Positions 7,376-17,130 are shown, counted from the first letter of the stretch. The stretch is 64,000 nt of DNA from Gammaproteobacteria bacterium (GCA_012960535.1 DUBB01000035.1:30726-94725); one strand, 5' to 3'. Program-made: numbers and translations. Notes: generated by a model from the letters alone, not told the origin.

Positions 7376-10156
7376 ATGGGGATGAACATGCCTTTAGAAT
7401 TACCTATACGCCTTTTTTACGGGTCTGTACTGCTGACCCTGGTTATGCTCTTTTCAGGCTGCGAAGAGAAACAATCTGATACCGCTCAGACCGGCACCGA
7501 TCAGATAATAAAGAGCCCGAATGACCAGCGAGACTATCGTTATATACTGCTGGACAATGGCCTAAAGGTGGTTCTCATCTCCGATCCGCAGGCCGATAAA
7601 TCAGCAGCTGCAATGGCGGTTTTCCGAGGCAGTTCTGATGAACCCGAGGCCAGGCCTGGACTGGCTCATTTTCTTGAGCATATGCTGTTCATTGGAACTG
7701 AGAAATACCCTGAGGCAGATGGCTATTTCAGCTTTGTTCAGGCTCACGGCGGAAATTCGAATGCCTATACGGGATTTGATCACACCAACTATTTTTTTGA
7801 CATTCAACCGGGATATTTCAAAGAAGGGCTGGATAGATTTGCCCAGTTTTTTATCTCGCCGTTACTGGATGCGACCTATGTCGAAAGAGAAAAAAACGCC
7901 GTGCATTCTGAATACCAGATGCAGATAAAGGAAGATAGCTGGCGAGGTTTCCAGGTTCAGAAACTAGCGGCGAACCCGAATCATGCATTCTCTCGCTTCA
8001 ATATAGGGGCCCTGGAAACGTTAGACGGGGAAGTCCATAGGGATCTGGTCGAATTTTTTGAGGAAGCCTATTCGGCTAACCAGATGGCATTGGTCGTGCT
8101 TTCTAATGAGACGCTTGTTGACATGCTGCCCTGGGTCAGTAAGTTGTTTTCAGCTGTATCGAACCAGAACCTGGAACCATCAGTTTCGTCTATTCCCCTT
8201 GTTAAAACCACCCAGCTTCCCGCTACCCTGCGTTATCAGACCTTAAAATCAGAACGCACAGTATCGTATACGTTTCCCCTGGGCTCGCTGCGCAAGTATT
8301 ACCGAATTAAACCGCTGGGTTATTTATCGAACCTGCTGGGCCACGAGGGTGAAGGCAGTTTGCATAAGTTGCTGACCGGCAAAGGCTGGATAACCGGATT
8401 AGGCGCTTATAACAGAGAAATTGACCCAGCCAATAGTGTCATGTCCGTCGATATCGGTTTGACGCCTGAAGGGGCCCGGCATATCCCTGAAGTGAATGGG
8501 TATTTATTTGCGTATCTGGATTTACTCAGGCAGACCAAGATAGAGGAATGGTTATATGACGAGCAGGCGGTGGTTGCTGAACTCGGTTTTCGATTTAAGA
8601 GTCAGTCGCAGGCCATGGATACAGTGACCTCCATCGCGCCAGTTCTTCAGTACTATCCAGTTTCAGATTTGCTGATTGCGCCTTATTTGATGGAGCAGTT
8701 TGATGGCAAGCTCATAAGCGCTCTTTTATCACAGCTGACCCCGGACAACGTGATCGTATCTATTTCAGGCCCGGACATTCAAGGGGGGCAGACCGAGAAA
8801 TGGTTCGGCGTTCCCTATGACTTAAACGTGGGTCCCATTGACATGGTCCTAGCGCCAGCAAGCGGTTTAAACCTGCCCGGGCCAAACCCTTTCCTACCGG
8901 AATCCGTTGATCTGGTTTCGGCCGATAACAAGGGGCCTGCCCCAGTGGTATCTGAAAAGGAACTGGAAATATTCCTGGATACGGATGTTGAATTTGGGGT
9001 TCCGCGGGCAGTGATGAATATTAGCCTTCGTAATCAAGGTGGCTTGATTGCGCTGCAAGATGTCGTACAGGCACTGCTATACAGCAAACTGGTTCAGGAT
9101 GATCTCAATGCCTTGGCTTATCCAGCTTTGCTAGCGGGATTAGGCTACCAGATAGCATCACCGCCAAAGGGCTTTCGGATTACTATCAGTGGCTATCATG
9201 ATAAGCAAATGGTGCTGCTCGATGAGGTGTTACAGAGACTGGTTAATCTGGATATTGATAGCGAACGGTTCAACGTCATAAAAGCCGAAATCCTTAAGGA
9301 TTTGGCGAATTCATCTAAGGACCGGCCATTTCAGCAAGGTTATTCGAGGCTCAGAGATGAATTGCTGGCATCGAGCTGGCAGGCCGAGCAGATGATCAAA
9401 AGTTTGCAGGGCGTCTCAATTGAATCACTGCTGACATGGCGCGACAAGGTGCTTGCACAGATATCGGCACAGGTGATGGTAAATGGTAATGTGTTGGAGC
9501 AACGTGCGACGCATATTCAGGCCCTTTTAGCTCACCATCTACAGCTTGCTCAGGTGGAAACGGCCAACCCCCTGGTCAAAGAGATAAGCGGTATTGAAGA
9601 GATTGATCTTGACGTTGATCATAATGATGCGGCCATGGTTCTCTACCTGCAGGATGACCATGAGAACCTCGCCAGTCGAGCCCGTAGTGCTTTGTTAGTG
9701 CATCTGATTAGGTCCGCTTATTTCACCAGTTTGCGTACCGAGCAGCAATTGGGTTACGTAGTATCCGCCATGAATCCGGTGCTTCGTGAGCGTGGTGCTG
9801 TTGGCTTTGTGATTCAGTCACCGGTGGCACCAGTGCAGGAACTCAAGAAAAGAACGCTCACCTTCCTGCAACAGCAGGTTAAAAAATTAGAGGAGATGGA
9901 GTCCCGGGAATTTCAGGAAAATAAAATGGGCCTGATCAGTGTGTTATTGGAAAAAGATAAGAATCTGTCGGCGCGGGCACAAAGATACTGGAGTAATCTG
10001 GACAGGGGTATTGTCTCTTTTGATGCTGCCAAGCAATTGGCGGAGCAGGTCGACGGGCTTGATCAGCAAGACATGGTTGAATTTGTTAAAGTAACCTTGA
10101 AGAAACTCACGGATAACTATTTTATGGTGTTCAGTCAGGGTAAGTTTGCTGAATAA
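7376..10156 (+). CDS. Lipoprotein M16-family zinc peptidase (pitrilysin/insulinase type)
   Basis: The product has 926 residues, the length expected for protease III/insulysin-type enzymes. A lipoprotein signal ends in LFSGC with the lipidated Cys at 29, so it is anchored in the envelope. The inverted zinc motif HFLEH lies at 98-102 and the third ligand in NAVHSEYQM is E179. The rest fits the four-domain M16 layout, with an inactive C-terminal half containing the RTEQQLGYVV signature of substrate binding. Such enzymes degrade small peptides and unfolded fragments in the periplasm. The first ATG (7376) lacks a ribosome site; GGGGA sits 5 nt before the ATG at 7388, which may be the true start. 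Confidence 0.92.
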   Translation: MGMNMPLELPIRLFYGSVLLTLVMLFSGCEEKQSDTAQTGTDQIIKSPNDQRDYRYILLDNGLKVVLISDPQADKSAAAMAVFRGSSDEPEARPGLAHFLEHMLFIGTEKYPEADGYFSFVQAHGGNSNAYTGFDHTNYFFDIQPGYFKEGLDRFAQFFISPLLDATYVEREKNAVHSEYQMQIKEDSWRGFQVQKLAANPNHAFSRFNIGALETLDGEVHRDLVEFFEEAYSANQMALVVLSNETLVDMLPWVSKLFSAVSNQNLEPSVSSIPLVKTTQLPATLRYQTLKSERTVSYTFPLGSLRKYYRIKPLGYLSNLLGHEGEGSLHKLLTGKGWITGLGAYNREIDPANSVMSVDIGLTPEGARHIPEVNGYLFAYLDLLRQTKIEEWLYDEQAVVAELGFRFKSQSQAMDTVTSIAPVLQYYPVSDLLIAPYLMEQFDGKLISALLSQLTPDNVIVSISGPDIQGGQTEKWFGVPYDLNVGPIDMVLAPASGLNLPGPNPFLPESVDLVSADNKGPAPVVSEKELEIFLDTDVEFGVPRAVMNISLRNQGGLIALQDVVQALLYSKLVQDDLNALAYPALLAGLGYQIASPPKGFRITISGYHDKQMVLLDEVLQRLVNLDIDSERFNVIKAEILKDLANSSKDRPFQQGYSRLRDELLASSWQAEQMIKSLQGVSIESLLTWRDKVLAQISAQVMVNGNVLEQRATHIQALLAHHLQLAQVETANPLVKEISGIEEIDLDVDHNDAAMVLYLQDDHENLASRARSALLVHLIRSAYFTSLRTEQQLGYVVSAMNPVLRERGAVGFVIQSPVAPVQELKKRTLTFLQQQVKKLEEMESREFQENKMGLISVLLEKDKNLSARAQRYWSNLDRGIVSFDAAKQLAEQVDGLDQQDMVEFVKVTLKKLTDNYFMVFSQGKFAE

Positions 10157-10381
10157 TCAGATTTCCCTGTACAGCTATCTGTGCCATTGGCTTAACCGTG
10201 ATTGGCTTATTGCCTGGTTGCAACGGTTAAACACGGTTGGTGACAGAATTCATGAACTGTTTGCTGTGCTGTTATCTATACAAATCGCTGGTGATTGAAG
10301 CAAGTGATTGAAGACAGTGTCTGGAGAGAATTCTGATTTGGTATTTAGATCCTCAAAATTCCTACTAAGGAGCGCTGAAAC

Positions 10382-11167
10382 ATGATTGATTTGACTCTAA
10401 CCGGTAAGCGGGCTGTCGTGACTGGCGCCAGTCTAGGCATCGGTGCAGCAGTGGTGAAAATGCTTGCCGACCAGGGAGCAGACGTTGTTTTCTGTGCTAG
10501 AAATGAAGACGGTGTGGCTCTGTTAGCCAAGTATCAACCAGAAGGGCCCGGCAAGGTATCGGGTTTTGTAGCGGATATGGGAGATGCCAGTTCAACCAAT
10601 CGGTTTTTACACCAGGTTGAAGCCTTTGGTGGCGCAGATATTCTTGTTAATAATGTAGGTGCGTCACCCTCCAGGAACTTTCTTTATATGAGCGATCAGG
10701 ATTGGCAGGAACTGGTTGAATTGAATTTGCTATCAGCGGTTCGCTGCACTCGCCATTTGCTGCCAAGAATGCGCAAGCAGAAATGGGGTCGAGTGGTGAT
10801 GGTTGCCAGTGCGGCAGCAAAGTACCCGAATGCAGCGCTGATCGATTACGGTGCGACTAAAGCTGCCATGATTTCCCTCAGTAAATCGCTGGCCAGGAAA
10901 TATGCAGCCGATGGTGTGCTGGTGAATTCTGTCATGCCGGGATTGATTTATACCGCCATGTGGGAACGCGCCGCGGCCGAGATTGCCCAGGCGACTGGCA
11001 GTACAGCTGATAAAGTACTTGAAGATAATGGCAGGGGAGTGCCCGTGGGACGCTATGGAACGGCTGAAGAAGTCGCCTCGCTTATTACTTTTTTGTGTTC
11101 GAATGCTGCTTCCTATATCAACGGTACCTCCATAGAGGTCGATGGTGGCCAAGCCGCTCACCTATAG
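10382..11167 (+). CDS. Short-chain dehydrogenase/reductase (SDR)
   Basis: The product has 261 residues, a classical SDR. The cofactor motif TGASLGIG is near residues 14-21, NNVG near 90, the catalytic Ser in VMVASAA and the YGATK pair (Y-x3-K) near 156-160, ending in the usual INGTSIEVDGG. An AGGAG site sits about 10 nt before the ATG. It reduces or oxidises a carbonyl/alcohol with NAD(P)(H); the substrate is unknown, but the surrounding catabolic genes suggest a lipid-type or alicyclic substrate. It is transcribed alone and is convergent with the TPR gene. Confidence 0.9.
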   Translation: MIDLTLTGKRAVVTGASLGIGAAVVKMLADQGADVVFCARNEDGVALLAKYQPEGPGKVSGFVADMGDASSTNRFLHQVEAFGGADILVNNVGASPSRNFLYMSDQDWQELVELNLLSAVRCTRHLLPRMRKQKWGRVVMVASAAAKYPNAALIDYGATKAAMISLSKSLARKYAADGVLVNSVMPGLIYTAMWERAAAEIAQATGSTADKVLEDNGRGVPVGRYGTAEEVASLITFLCSNAASYINGTSIEVDGGQAAHL

Positions 11168-11297
11168 CTCAATACTGGTTGTGCGGGAATATTGCAGCGA
11201 AATTGTGGTGATGCATGAAGGCAGCCAACGCCGGTGGTTATGATCAAGGACTAGGCGGTCCTGGGCTTACAATCCATCACCGCCAGGTGCTGGTGCG

Positions 11298-12983
11298 TTA
11301 CATATGAGACTGGGTCAGTTTTGTGTTAGAGAAACGCCAGGCCACTTTATATTGCTCAAAGATAGTGTCTGCCTTGGCTTTTTCACCCTGTTTTCTTAAC
11401 GCTAATTGTAGGCCAAACAGTGACCAGCCATTTTTCTGATTCCAGCGCAGATCTTTTCGATACACCTGTTCTGCTTCCTTATTCCTACCTGCTTTCAGGA
11501 GGGCAGAGCCAAGGAATTGGCGCATGGGTTGCGGCCAGTCCGGCGGTTCGGTGTAATTATTCAGGTCCTCGAGTGCTACCGCTTTTTGGAAAGCAGCGAT
11601 GGCACCAGGGAGGTCTCCACTGGCTTCGAGCAGTTCCCCCTGAAGCGAAAGAGATGCCAGTTTCAGTACGCTAGAAGCTGGTGTGGCGCCAATCCGATAT
11701 TGATCAGCATTAGCAGCACTGGCCAGAGACTGTAGTTGCTTGAGCTGGGCCTTTGCGGCTGGCATATCAGCGGTTGCCAGATACGCGCTGCCAAGGGTAT
11801 AAGCTCTGATTCCGTCCAGATAAGGCAGCCCGGAAGGCGAAGATTGCTGGCTAAGCAGGTTATGCCATTTGCCGAATATTTTCTCCACTAGCCAGACAGC
11901 GGCAATTCTTTTTTGATTTCGAGGTGCATTGCCTGCAGACAATGCTCTGGCTTTATGCGCTGCTTTTATAGCGACTTCATAGTTGCCCTGAACAGTTGCA
12001 GCATAGCGTATGAAGTCTATAGCATGACCGGCATGAATTTTGTGGGATAAAGGATAGGTGCCAATATTGGGCAACGGCAAGTTTCCCCAGATCGCCGCAA
12101 ACGCTTTATCGACCTGCTGAGATCGAATATTGTTGTCAATGGCTTTTTGATACTGGCCGGTTCGAACGTAAATATGCGCAGGCATATGCACGACATGACC
12201 GGCAATAGGGACAGTCTTTTCAAGGCCATCAGCTGAAACCAGGGCGCGTGCGGGTTGCATGGAGGCTTCTATCAAGTGTATGTGTAAGTGGTAAACGCCG
12301 GGATGGTCAATACCCTTTCCGATAACATGCTCTAGTGCCTGTGCTACCGGTAAGGTTTCGTCTTTCGGATTTCCCTGCTTGTCCCAGTAGTTCCATCTGC
12401 CTATGGACATGTAGCTGGCCGCGTATAAAGCAGCGATATCGGGGTCATTAGGATATTTTCTGTTGAGTCCGCGCATCTCTTGAAGGTATGCCCTATCCCG
12501 GGCAGTATCATCGGTAATGCTTGCTTTATCGTAGAGTACGAACAGTGCTTGTATTAAAGTTTTTTCCAGTTCAGAGGCTCGATCCAGTCTTGCCAGCGCC
12601 TTGTTAATGGCTTTTAACCCTTCTCCTTTTGGATCATCCGGCATCGTTGCGTAGCGACTGTTTGGGTTTGGGCCCATGGCATGGGCCATACCCCAATAAG
12701 GCATGGGATTGCCAGGATCCAGGCGTGCTGCTTCCTGGTAGGAAGCAATTGATTCCGGGAAATAAAACCCCCAGGCCAGGCGTAGCCCCTGGTCAAAGAA
12801 TTGCTGGGCAGATGTTGAATCGGTGGAAATAGCTCGGCTGTAGTCACCACTGCCAGCAACCAGGACGGCTCTGGCAGCAGGGTCTGCCTGCTCAGCGCTT
12901 ATCCGTATGCAATAGGGTGAGATAGCCAGTACGCAGAGCAGTAATTTTGATGTCAGACATCGATAAGAGATAATATTTTTCAC
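11298..12983 (-). CDS. Secreted tetratricopeptide-repeat protein
   Basis: The product has 561 residues. An N-terminal hydrophobic stretch (about 13-30, LLLCVLAISPYCIRISA) looks like a signal peptide. TPR-like helices appear at about 60-95 (FDQGLRLAWGFYFPESIASYQEAARLDPGNPMPYWGMA) and near the C-terminus (LPGAIAAFQKAVAL, ALLKAGRNKEAEQVYRKDL). A histidine-rich middle (HPGVYHLHIHLIEAS, HVVHMPAHIYVRTGQYQKAI) is typical of a group of bacterial secreted TPR proteins of unknown function. The His cluster might bind metal (inference). It has no operon partner. Confidence 0.75.
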   Translation of the reverse strand: MKNIISYRCLTSKLLLCVLAISPYCIRISAEQADPAARAVLVAGSGDYSRAISTDSTSAQQFFDQGLRLAWGFYFPESIASYQEAARLDPGNPMPYWGMAHAMGPNPNSRYATMPDDPKGEGLKAINKALARLDRASELEKTLIQALFVLYDKASITDDTARDRAYLQEMRGLNRKYPNDPDIAALYAASYMSIGRWNYWDKQGNPKDETLPVAQALEHVIGKGIDHPGVYHLHIHLIEASMQPARALVSADGLEKTVPIAGHVVHMPAHIYVRTGQYQKAIDNNIRSQQVDKAFAAIWGNLPLPNIGTYPLSHKIHAGHAIDFIRYAATVQGNYEVAIKAAHKARALSAGNAPRNQKRIAAVWLVEKIFGKWHNLLSQQSSPSGLPYLDGIRAYTLGSAYLATADMPAAKAQLKQLQSLASAANADQYRIGATPASSVLKLASLSLQGELLEASGDLPGAIAAFQKAVALEDLNNYTEPPDWPQPMRQFLGSALLKAGRNKEAEQVYRKDLRWNQKNGWSLFGLQLALRKQGEKAKADTIFEQYKVAWRFSNTKLTQSHM

Positions 12984-13542
12984 CTAGGGTCCCTGTCTTG
13001 CTGTTGCGGAAGACAAGAATAAAACATTGAATGAGGTAGTGGGTCAACCTCCCAGACAGAAATATACGGTTAGTCAGGAATCGACAGTGATCGAAGCACT
13101 TGTGGCTTTGCCAGCCTTGGCGTTACCGATCGTGCTTGGGTGCAGGCTTGCCTGTCGGTCATGTCTGTTCATGGTGGGCTGTTGCGGAGTACTAACCGTA
13201 ATCCGCAGAACATGCTTTGTCCGTAAATTAGTGGCGTGAATTTTTCTCACTTCATGGGTTCACATCTTCGGCTACCAGGGGAAAGGGTAATCTGGTTAAT
13301 TGGGCTAGCCCTTGGTGAAATATTTTTGATATGAACCGCTAGGATTAAATTTGGTGTTGTTTCCAGTGAATTTGTTTTAAATCTTGATAAACAGTATGTT
13401 CAGGGGCTGGTTGAGGTTTGCACCGAACATGGGTCGAACGCTTCGGCAGGCAGGATATTGACTGGTTGCGGTTCATTGGTGATGAATAATTAGATGCATT
13501 ATTTGATAACAAACTAGATTACAACAAAAAGGAGCAATTGAG
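12984..13542. other. 559-bp intergenic region, no gene seen
   Basis: It separates the divergent TPR and MaoC genes. It contains a 10-bp palindrome GGGCTAGCCC at 13302-13311. A short frame at 13027-13239 encodes a hydrophobic Cys-rich peptide but has no ribosome site and no family resemblance, so it is not called. Confidence 0.4.
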
Positions 13543-14022
13543 ATGTCTGATGCTAACCTGAAAAATGCTTTAGAGATTATGACAAGTCGTATTGGCGAGC
13601 AAACGTCCCAGAGTGAGTGGTTTGAAATTACTCAGGAACGAATTAATGAGTTTGCCGAAGTCACCATGGATCACCAATGGATTCATGTGGATGTGGAGAG
13701 GGCAAATCAAGGGCCTTTTGGCGTACCCATAGCGCATGGTCACTTGACCTTGTCTATTATGGGACATCTGCCCAGAGCAGCAGCGGCGGCAAATGAGGCA
13801 GTTCGGATTGAGGGCCAGAAGCTGGGAATTAATTACGGCTTTGATAAAGTAAGGTTTCCGAGCCCAGTACCGGCAGGCTCAAGGATAAGGACTACCAGTA
13901 CCCTCAAACGAGTAGAGATCAAAGGCAGTATGATTGAGACGATGAATGAAGTCGTGGTTGAAGTTGAGGGTCAGGTTAAACCGGTATGTGTGGCAGAAAG
14001 CCTTGGCCGCATGGTTTTTTAG
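13543..14022 (+). CDS. MaoC-like hotdog dehydratase ((R)-enoyl-CoA hydratase type)
   Basis: The product has 159 residues, the size of a single hotdog domain. The hydratase signature is present: MDHQWIHVD (D43, H48) followed by FGVPIAHGHLTLS (H65), matching the Asp/His pair of R-specific enoyl-CoA hydratases and nodulation-type dehydratases. AAGGAG lies 8-9 nt before the ATG. It should hydrate a 2-enoyl-CoA in the cytoplasm, either for fatty-acid breakdown or to feed polyhydroxyalkanoate synthesis. It is separated from the downstream catabolic run by the dead IS element. Confidence 0.88.
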   Translation: MSDANLKNALEIMTSRIGEQTSQSEWFEITQERINEFAEVTMDHQWIHVDVERANQGPFGVPIAHGHLTLSIMGHLPRAAAAANEAVRIEGQKLGINYGFDKVRFPSPVPAGSRIRTTSTLKRVEIKGSMIETMNEVVVEVEGQVKPVCVAESLGRMVF

Positions 14023-14270
14023 TCCGTTGTGAAATTTGTTTGATAGTTTAGGAAACGCTAGACCTGCTCTGCTGTGATAGGGCATAACCTATTAGATTTT
14101 GGGGCTCGGTATGCCCATTAGCTGAGTGGGGGTAGCTAATTTAGATGATTAGGCTGGTTTCTAATTGGGTTTTTGATTTTAGTGACGGTCGCGTCACTGT
14201 TCTTATTTCAGCCTTCAAGTTTACTTGGATTTCATGGCCTGTTATTGTCAGGAGGATTGATATCCTGAGC

Positions 14271-14304
14271 TGTACCCCGTCAACACGATGTGGACAGTTT
14301 AGCC
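14271..14304 (+). repeat. Left terminal inverted repeat of the IS3-type element
   Basis: It begins TGTACCCCGTCAACAC and carries GGACA and AGCC at spacings that match the reverse complement of the right end. An additional GAGC just outside is mirrored outside the right end, so the ends may extend a little further. Confidence 0.75.
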
Positions 14305-14346
14305 TGGTAGCCTAAGAGACACTTTTGGTTCATCGTTAACCCTTGG

Positions 14347-14707
14347 ATGATGACAAAGAGACGAAGTGTTGAACAGAGTGTACGCGATATTCGACACCGC
14401 ACCCGCCAGAAATATTTTGCTGAAGAGAAAATTCGTATCGTACTGGAAGGTTTGCGTGCTGAGGCCAGCGTTACTGAACTCTGCCGTCGCGAAGCATCAA
14501 TCCGGAAGTGTACTATCGCTGGTCAAAGGAATTTATGGAGGCCGGTAGAAAACGTTTATCCGGTGATACCGTGCGAGAAGAACCATCTGATGAAGTGAAA
14601 GAGCTGCGTGCAGAGGCCCAGCCTTAAAGGAAACCCTGGGCGAAGTTGTCATGGAAAATAGACTGCCTAAAAAAAGCGTGCCCGGGGGTAGGGAGGACGA
14701 TGTATGA
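14347..14707 (+). pseudogene. IS3-family transposase OrfA remnant (frameshifted)
   Basis: The first 49 codons read as the helix-turn-helix part (RQKYFAEEKIRIVLEGLRAE, VTELCRRE). The frame breaks near 14497, continues in another frame as a segment with YYRWSKEFMEAGRKRLSG and DEVKELRAEAQ, then breaks again near 14624 before the leucine-zipper-like region and ends at 14707. OrfA normally binds the IS ends. Confidence 0.8.
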
Positions 14708-15451
14708 GGTATTCCGCTGCCGAAAAAAAACGAGATTATGCAACTGATGCAGAATTTGAATCTGGCTAGACGTCGTTCCCTGGCGTGACAGGATATACTC
14801 CAATCTGCATTCTACTACTGGCTTAAACGTTATCAGGACAACGGCGTTGATGGCTTGGAAGACAAAAAGCCACGGCCACAGGTGCTCTGGAATAAAATCA
14901 CTGTAGCACGTAGAGAATCGATCATTGACCTGGCGCTAGATAAACCGGCGCTATCACCTAGAGAAATAGCGGTCGGCCATACGGACGGAAAGGCTTACTT
15001 TGTGTCGGAATCCACTGTCTATCGGTTGTTGAAGCAGCAAGATCTGATTACCAGTCCGGCCTATATTTTGGTGCAAGACAGTGATAACTGTCCCTGTTAT
15101 ATCTCTAGCGCACTCGCAGCTTATCTGGAAAACAAAGGCATGACACATGCTCGTAGTCGTCCCTATCATATGCAAACCTAGGGCAAGATTGGATGCTGGC
15201 ATCGATCGATGAAAAACAAGATATTGTTGAGCAACTACTATTTGCTGGGTGAGTTACAAGAACAACTGCACCAGTTTGTGAGTTATTACAGTCACGAGTG
15301 ATATCATGACTGTCTGAGTAACCTGACACTGGCTAATGTTTTTTAGGGTCGGGGACAAGCGGTTCTAGAGCAACGAGAATTGATAAAACATAACACTTTA
15401 GCATTGAGGCGACAGATACATTACGATAGACAATCAACCCGGATGAACTGA
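14704..15451 (+). pseudogene. IS3-family transposase OrfB remnant (internal deletion, stops)
   Basis: It starts with ATG overlapping the OrfA stop (ATGA). A one-base expansion in an A-run near 14725 shifts the frame, an in-frame TGA follows at about 14787, then a good stretch with DGLEDKKPRPQVLWNKI, LSPREIAV and ESTVYRLLKQQDLI. After SPAYILV it jumps directly to DNCPCYIS, so roughly 90 residues with the first two catalytic acids are deleted. The tail retains THARSRPYH, WHRSMKNKILL and ANVF*GRGQ segments with a further stop. Confidence 0.8.
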
Positions 15452-15467
15452 TCTGTCTCTTAGATCA

Positions 15468-15503
15468 GGCTGTTTTTTGTCCAAAAGGTGTTGACGACGT
15501 ACA
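15468..15503 (-). repeat. Right terminal inverted repeat of the IS3-type element
   Basis: Its reverse complement begins TGTACGTCGTCAACAC and continues with TTGGACA and ends in CAGCC, matching the left end at most positions. This pairing fixes the limits of the element. Confidence 0.75.
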
Positions 15504-15599
15504 CTGGCTCAATAATAGGTTTACGTTTTGCAATGCCAAGGGGTATCTGAATAAGAGGTAATGAAAGTGAATAAGGCAAATTTTCAAGGTAGGTGAAAG

Positions 15600-16259
15600 A
15601 TGGTGGAATCTAGTGTTGCAGACAGTGAAGCAGATGAGCAGGACAATCAGAAAGAAAAGATGAAACTGCGCAGGCAGGATTTTGCCAGGCTAAAGTCGGT
15701 GGGCTTTCAGCATGGCGCTATAGTTGTGGCCATTATGGCTCTCTGGGCCAGCGCCAACGCCTGGGCGCAGCAGACGGGTATGATCCTGGCTGAGGGTGTA
15801 TCGATTGCGGGTGGTTTCTTTGCCGGTGTTGCGCTTGCTTTTCTCTTTCATGAATGGGGGCATTTTAGTGGCGCCAGGCTGTCTGGGTCCATTTCACCCG
15901 TACTGGGGCAGCGAAAATCTTTTTTTATGTTCAATTTTGATTTGGAAAAGAATAGCCGAGGCCAGTTTCTGGCTATGAGCCTGGGAGGCCCATTGGCTAA
16001 CTGGGGACTGGTAGCGATGGTGCTGGTAACTTTGCCGGTGATCAATTTGGCTACCATAATGTTGCTGGCGGCCACTATAGGCGTAGCCATTAATGTCTGT
16101 ATTTTCGAATTGCCAGTGATTCAGCGTGTTTTCCATGGTGCCGCACCTGGCCAGGCGCTGCCTCAGAGAGTGGCTGAACAAGGCCGAAGTGGCTGGCTCT
16201 CGAAATCCGCTGGTTTGTTGGTTGGCGCTGGTGTTTTTCTCGGCTTGGGCGTGCTCTAG
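15600..16259 (+). CDS. M50-like (site-2 protease-like) membrane protein
   Basis: The product has 219 residues. After a charged N-terminus come hydrophobic spans at about 39-57, 62-83, 122-160 and 203-219. The zinc motif HEWGH lies at 84-88 at the end of a membrane helix, and SLGGPLANW (127-135) resembles the GPLAN element of site-2 proteases. The usual second metal motif (N-x2-P-x2-PLDG) is absent; NVCIFELP (165-172) occupies a comparable place. It may be a divergent intramembrane protease or a non-catalytic relative. It is the first gene of a same-strand run into the catabolic genes, 69 bp before the crotonase. ATG at 15660 is an alternative start. Confidence 0.6.
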   Translation: MVESSVADSEADEQDNQKEKMKLRRQDFARLKSVGFQHGAIVVAIMALWASANAWAQQTGMILAEGVSIAGGFFAGVALAFLFHEWGHFSGARLSGSISPVLGQRKSFFMFNFDLEKNSRGQFLAMSLGGPLANWGLVAMVLVTLPVINLATIMLLAATIGVAINVCIFELPVIQRVFHGAAPGQALPQRVAEQGRSGWLSKSAGLLVGAGVFLGLGVL

Positions 16260-16328
16260 CGAGTTCTGTGGATCCGCAACCCGGACAGTAAATCCATAAA
16301 TGTCTTAGAAGAGGGAGAAGCAACAGCA

Positions 16329-17129
16329 ATGATGGATTACCAGACTATTTCGATAGATAAGCAGGGTCCGGTAGACCATCTGTGGTTGGACCGGCCTGAA
16401 GTCTTAAATGCCATCAATACCCGGATGGTGACTGAGCTCAGGGACTATTTTGCCGGTTTGGCAGAGAACACAGAGACTCGGTTAGTTGTCCTGCGAGGGC
16501 GAGGGCGGGCCTTCTGCGCCGGCCTGGATATCAAGTCAGCGATCAACCGGGATGAACCCACTCCGTTTGGTGGCGGCATGGGGTTCCAAGGCTATCTTGC
16601 CGATGTCTATATTAGAATGCGTCGCTGCCCGCAACCCATTATTTCGCTGGTTCAAGGCCCGGCCTGTGGCGGAGGCTTTGCTTTTATGCTGGCCTCCGAT
16701 ATACGCATTGCTGGCGAGAGCGCCAGGATGAACGCTGCTTTTATCCGCATTGGACTTTCGGCCTGCGACATGGGAACGAGTTATTTTCTACCCAGACTGG
16801 TCGGGACCTCCATCGCCTCTGAGCTGATGTTGACCGGACGTTTCATTGATGCTCAACGGGCTCACCGCGTTAACCTGGTATCAGAAGTCGTTGCGGATGA
16901 TCAGCTTGAGTCGGCAGCACAACCTTACATAGATCAAATGCTGACGACGTCGCCCATGGGATTAAGGCTGACCAAGGAAGGATTAGATTTAGCCATTGAT
17001 GCATCGAGCCTTGAAGCCGCGATGGCTGTGGAGAATCGAAATCAGTTACTCTGTTCAAGAACTGAAGATGCCCGAGAAGGTATGGCAGCATTTGTCGAGA
17101 AGCGATCGCCAGTTTATAAAGGACGATAA
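16329..17129 (+). CDS. Enoyl-CoA hydratase/isomerase (crotonase) family protein
   Basis: The product has 266 residues, the usual crotonase length. The oxyanion-hole segments are RAFCAGLDIKSA (60-71) and VQGPACGGGFAF (108-119). Where many hydratases carry the first catalytic Glu this protein has AAFIRIG, while the region of the second Glu (ASELMLTG) keeps an acid, so it may be an isomerase or another crotonase activity rather than a classical hydratase. A GAGGGAG site lies about 12 nt upstream of ATG. The next gene starts 1 nt after its stop, implying one transcript and a role in a CoA-linked degradation pathway. Confidence 0.88.
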   Translation: MMDYQTISIDKQGPVDHLWLDRPEVLNAINTRMVTELRDYFAGLAENTETRLVVLRGRGRAFCAGLDIKSAINRDEPTPFGGGMGFQGYLADVYIRMRRCPQPIISLVQGPACGGGFAFMLASDIRIAGESARMNAAFIRIGLSACDMGTSYFLPRLVGTSIASELMLTGRFIDAQRAHRVNLVSEVVADDQLESAAQPYIDQMLTTSPMGLRLTKEGLDLAIDASSLEAAMAVENRNQLLCSRTEDAREGMAAFVEKRSPVYKGR

Positions 17130-17130
17130 T

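Larger units (their letters stand above)
14271..15503 (+). mobile_element. Degenerate IS3-family insertion sequence
   Basis: The element spans about 1.23 kb between imperfect inverted ends and contains remnants of the two overlapping transposase frames usual for the IS3 family. Both frames are broken by frameshifts and stops, and the part encoding the first two DDE catalytic residues is missing, so the copy cannot move by itself. No clear target duplication is seen next to the ends (GAGC on the left, CTGG on the right), consistent with an old insertion. Confidence 0.85.

Noticed and set aside
13027..13239. 70-codon Cys-rich hydrophobic frame
   Set aside because: No start signal and no similarity I can recognise; could be chance.
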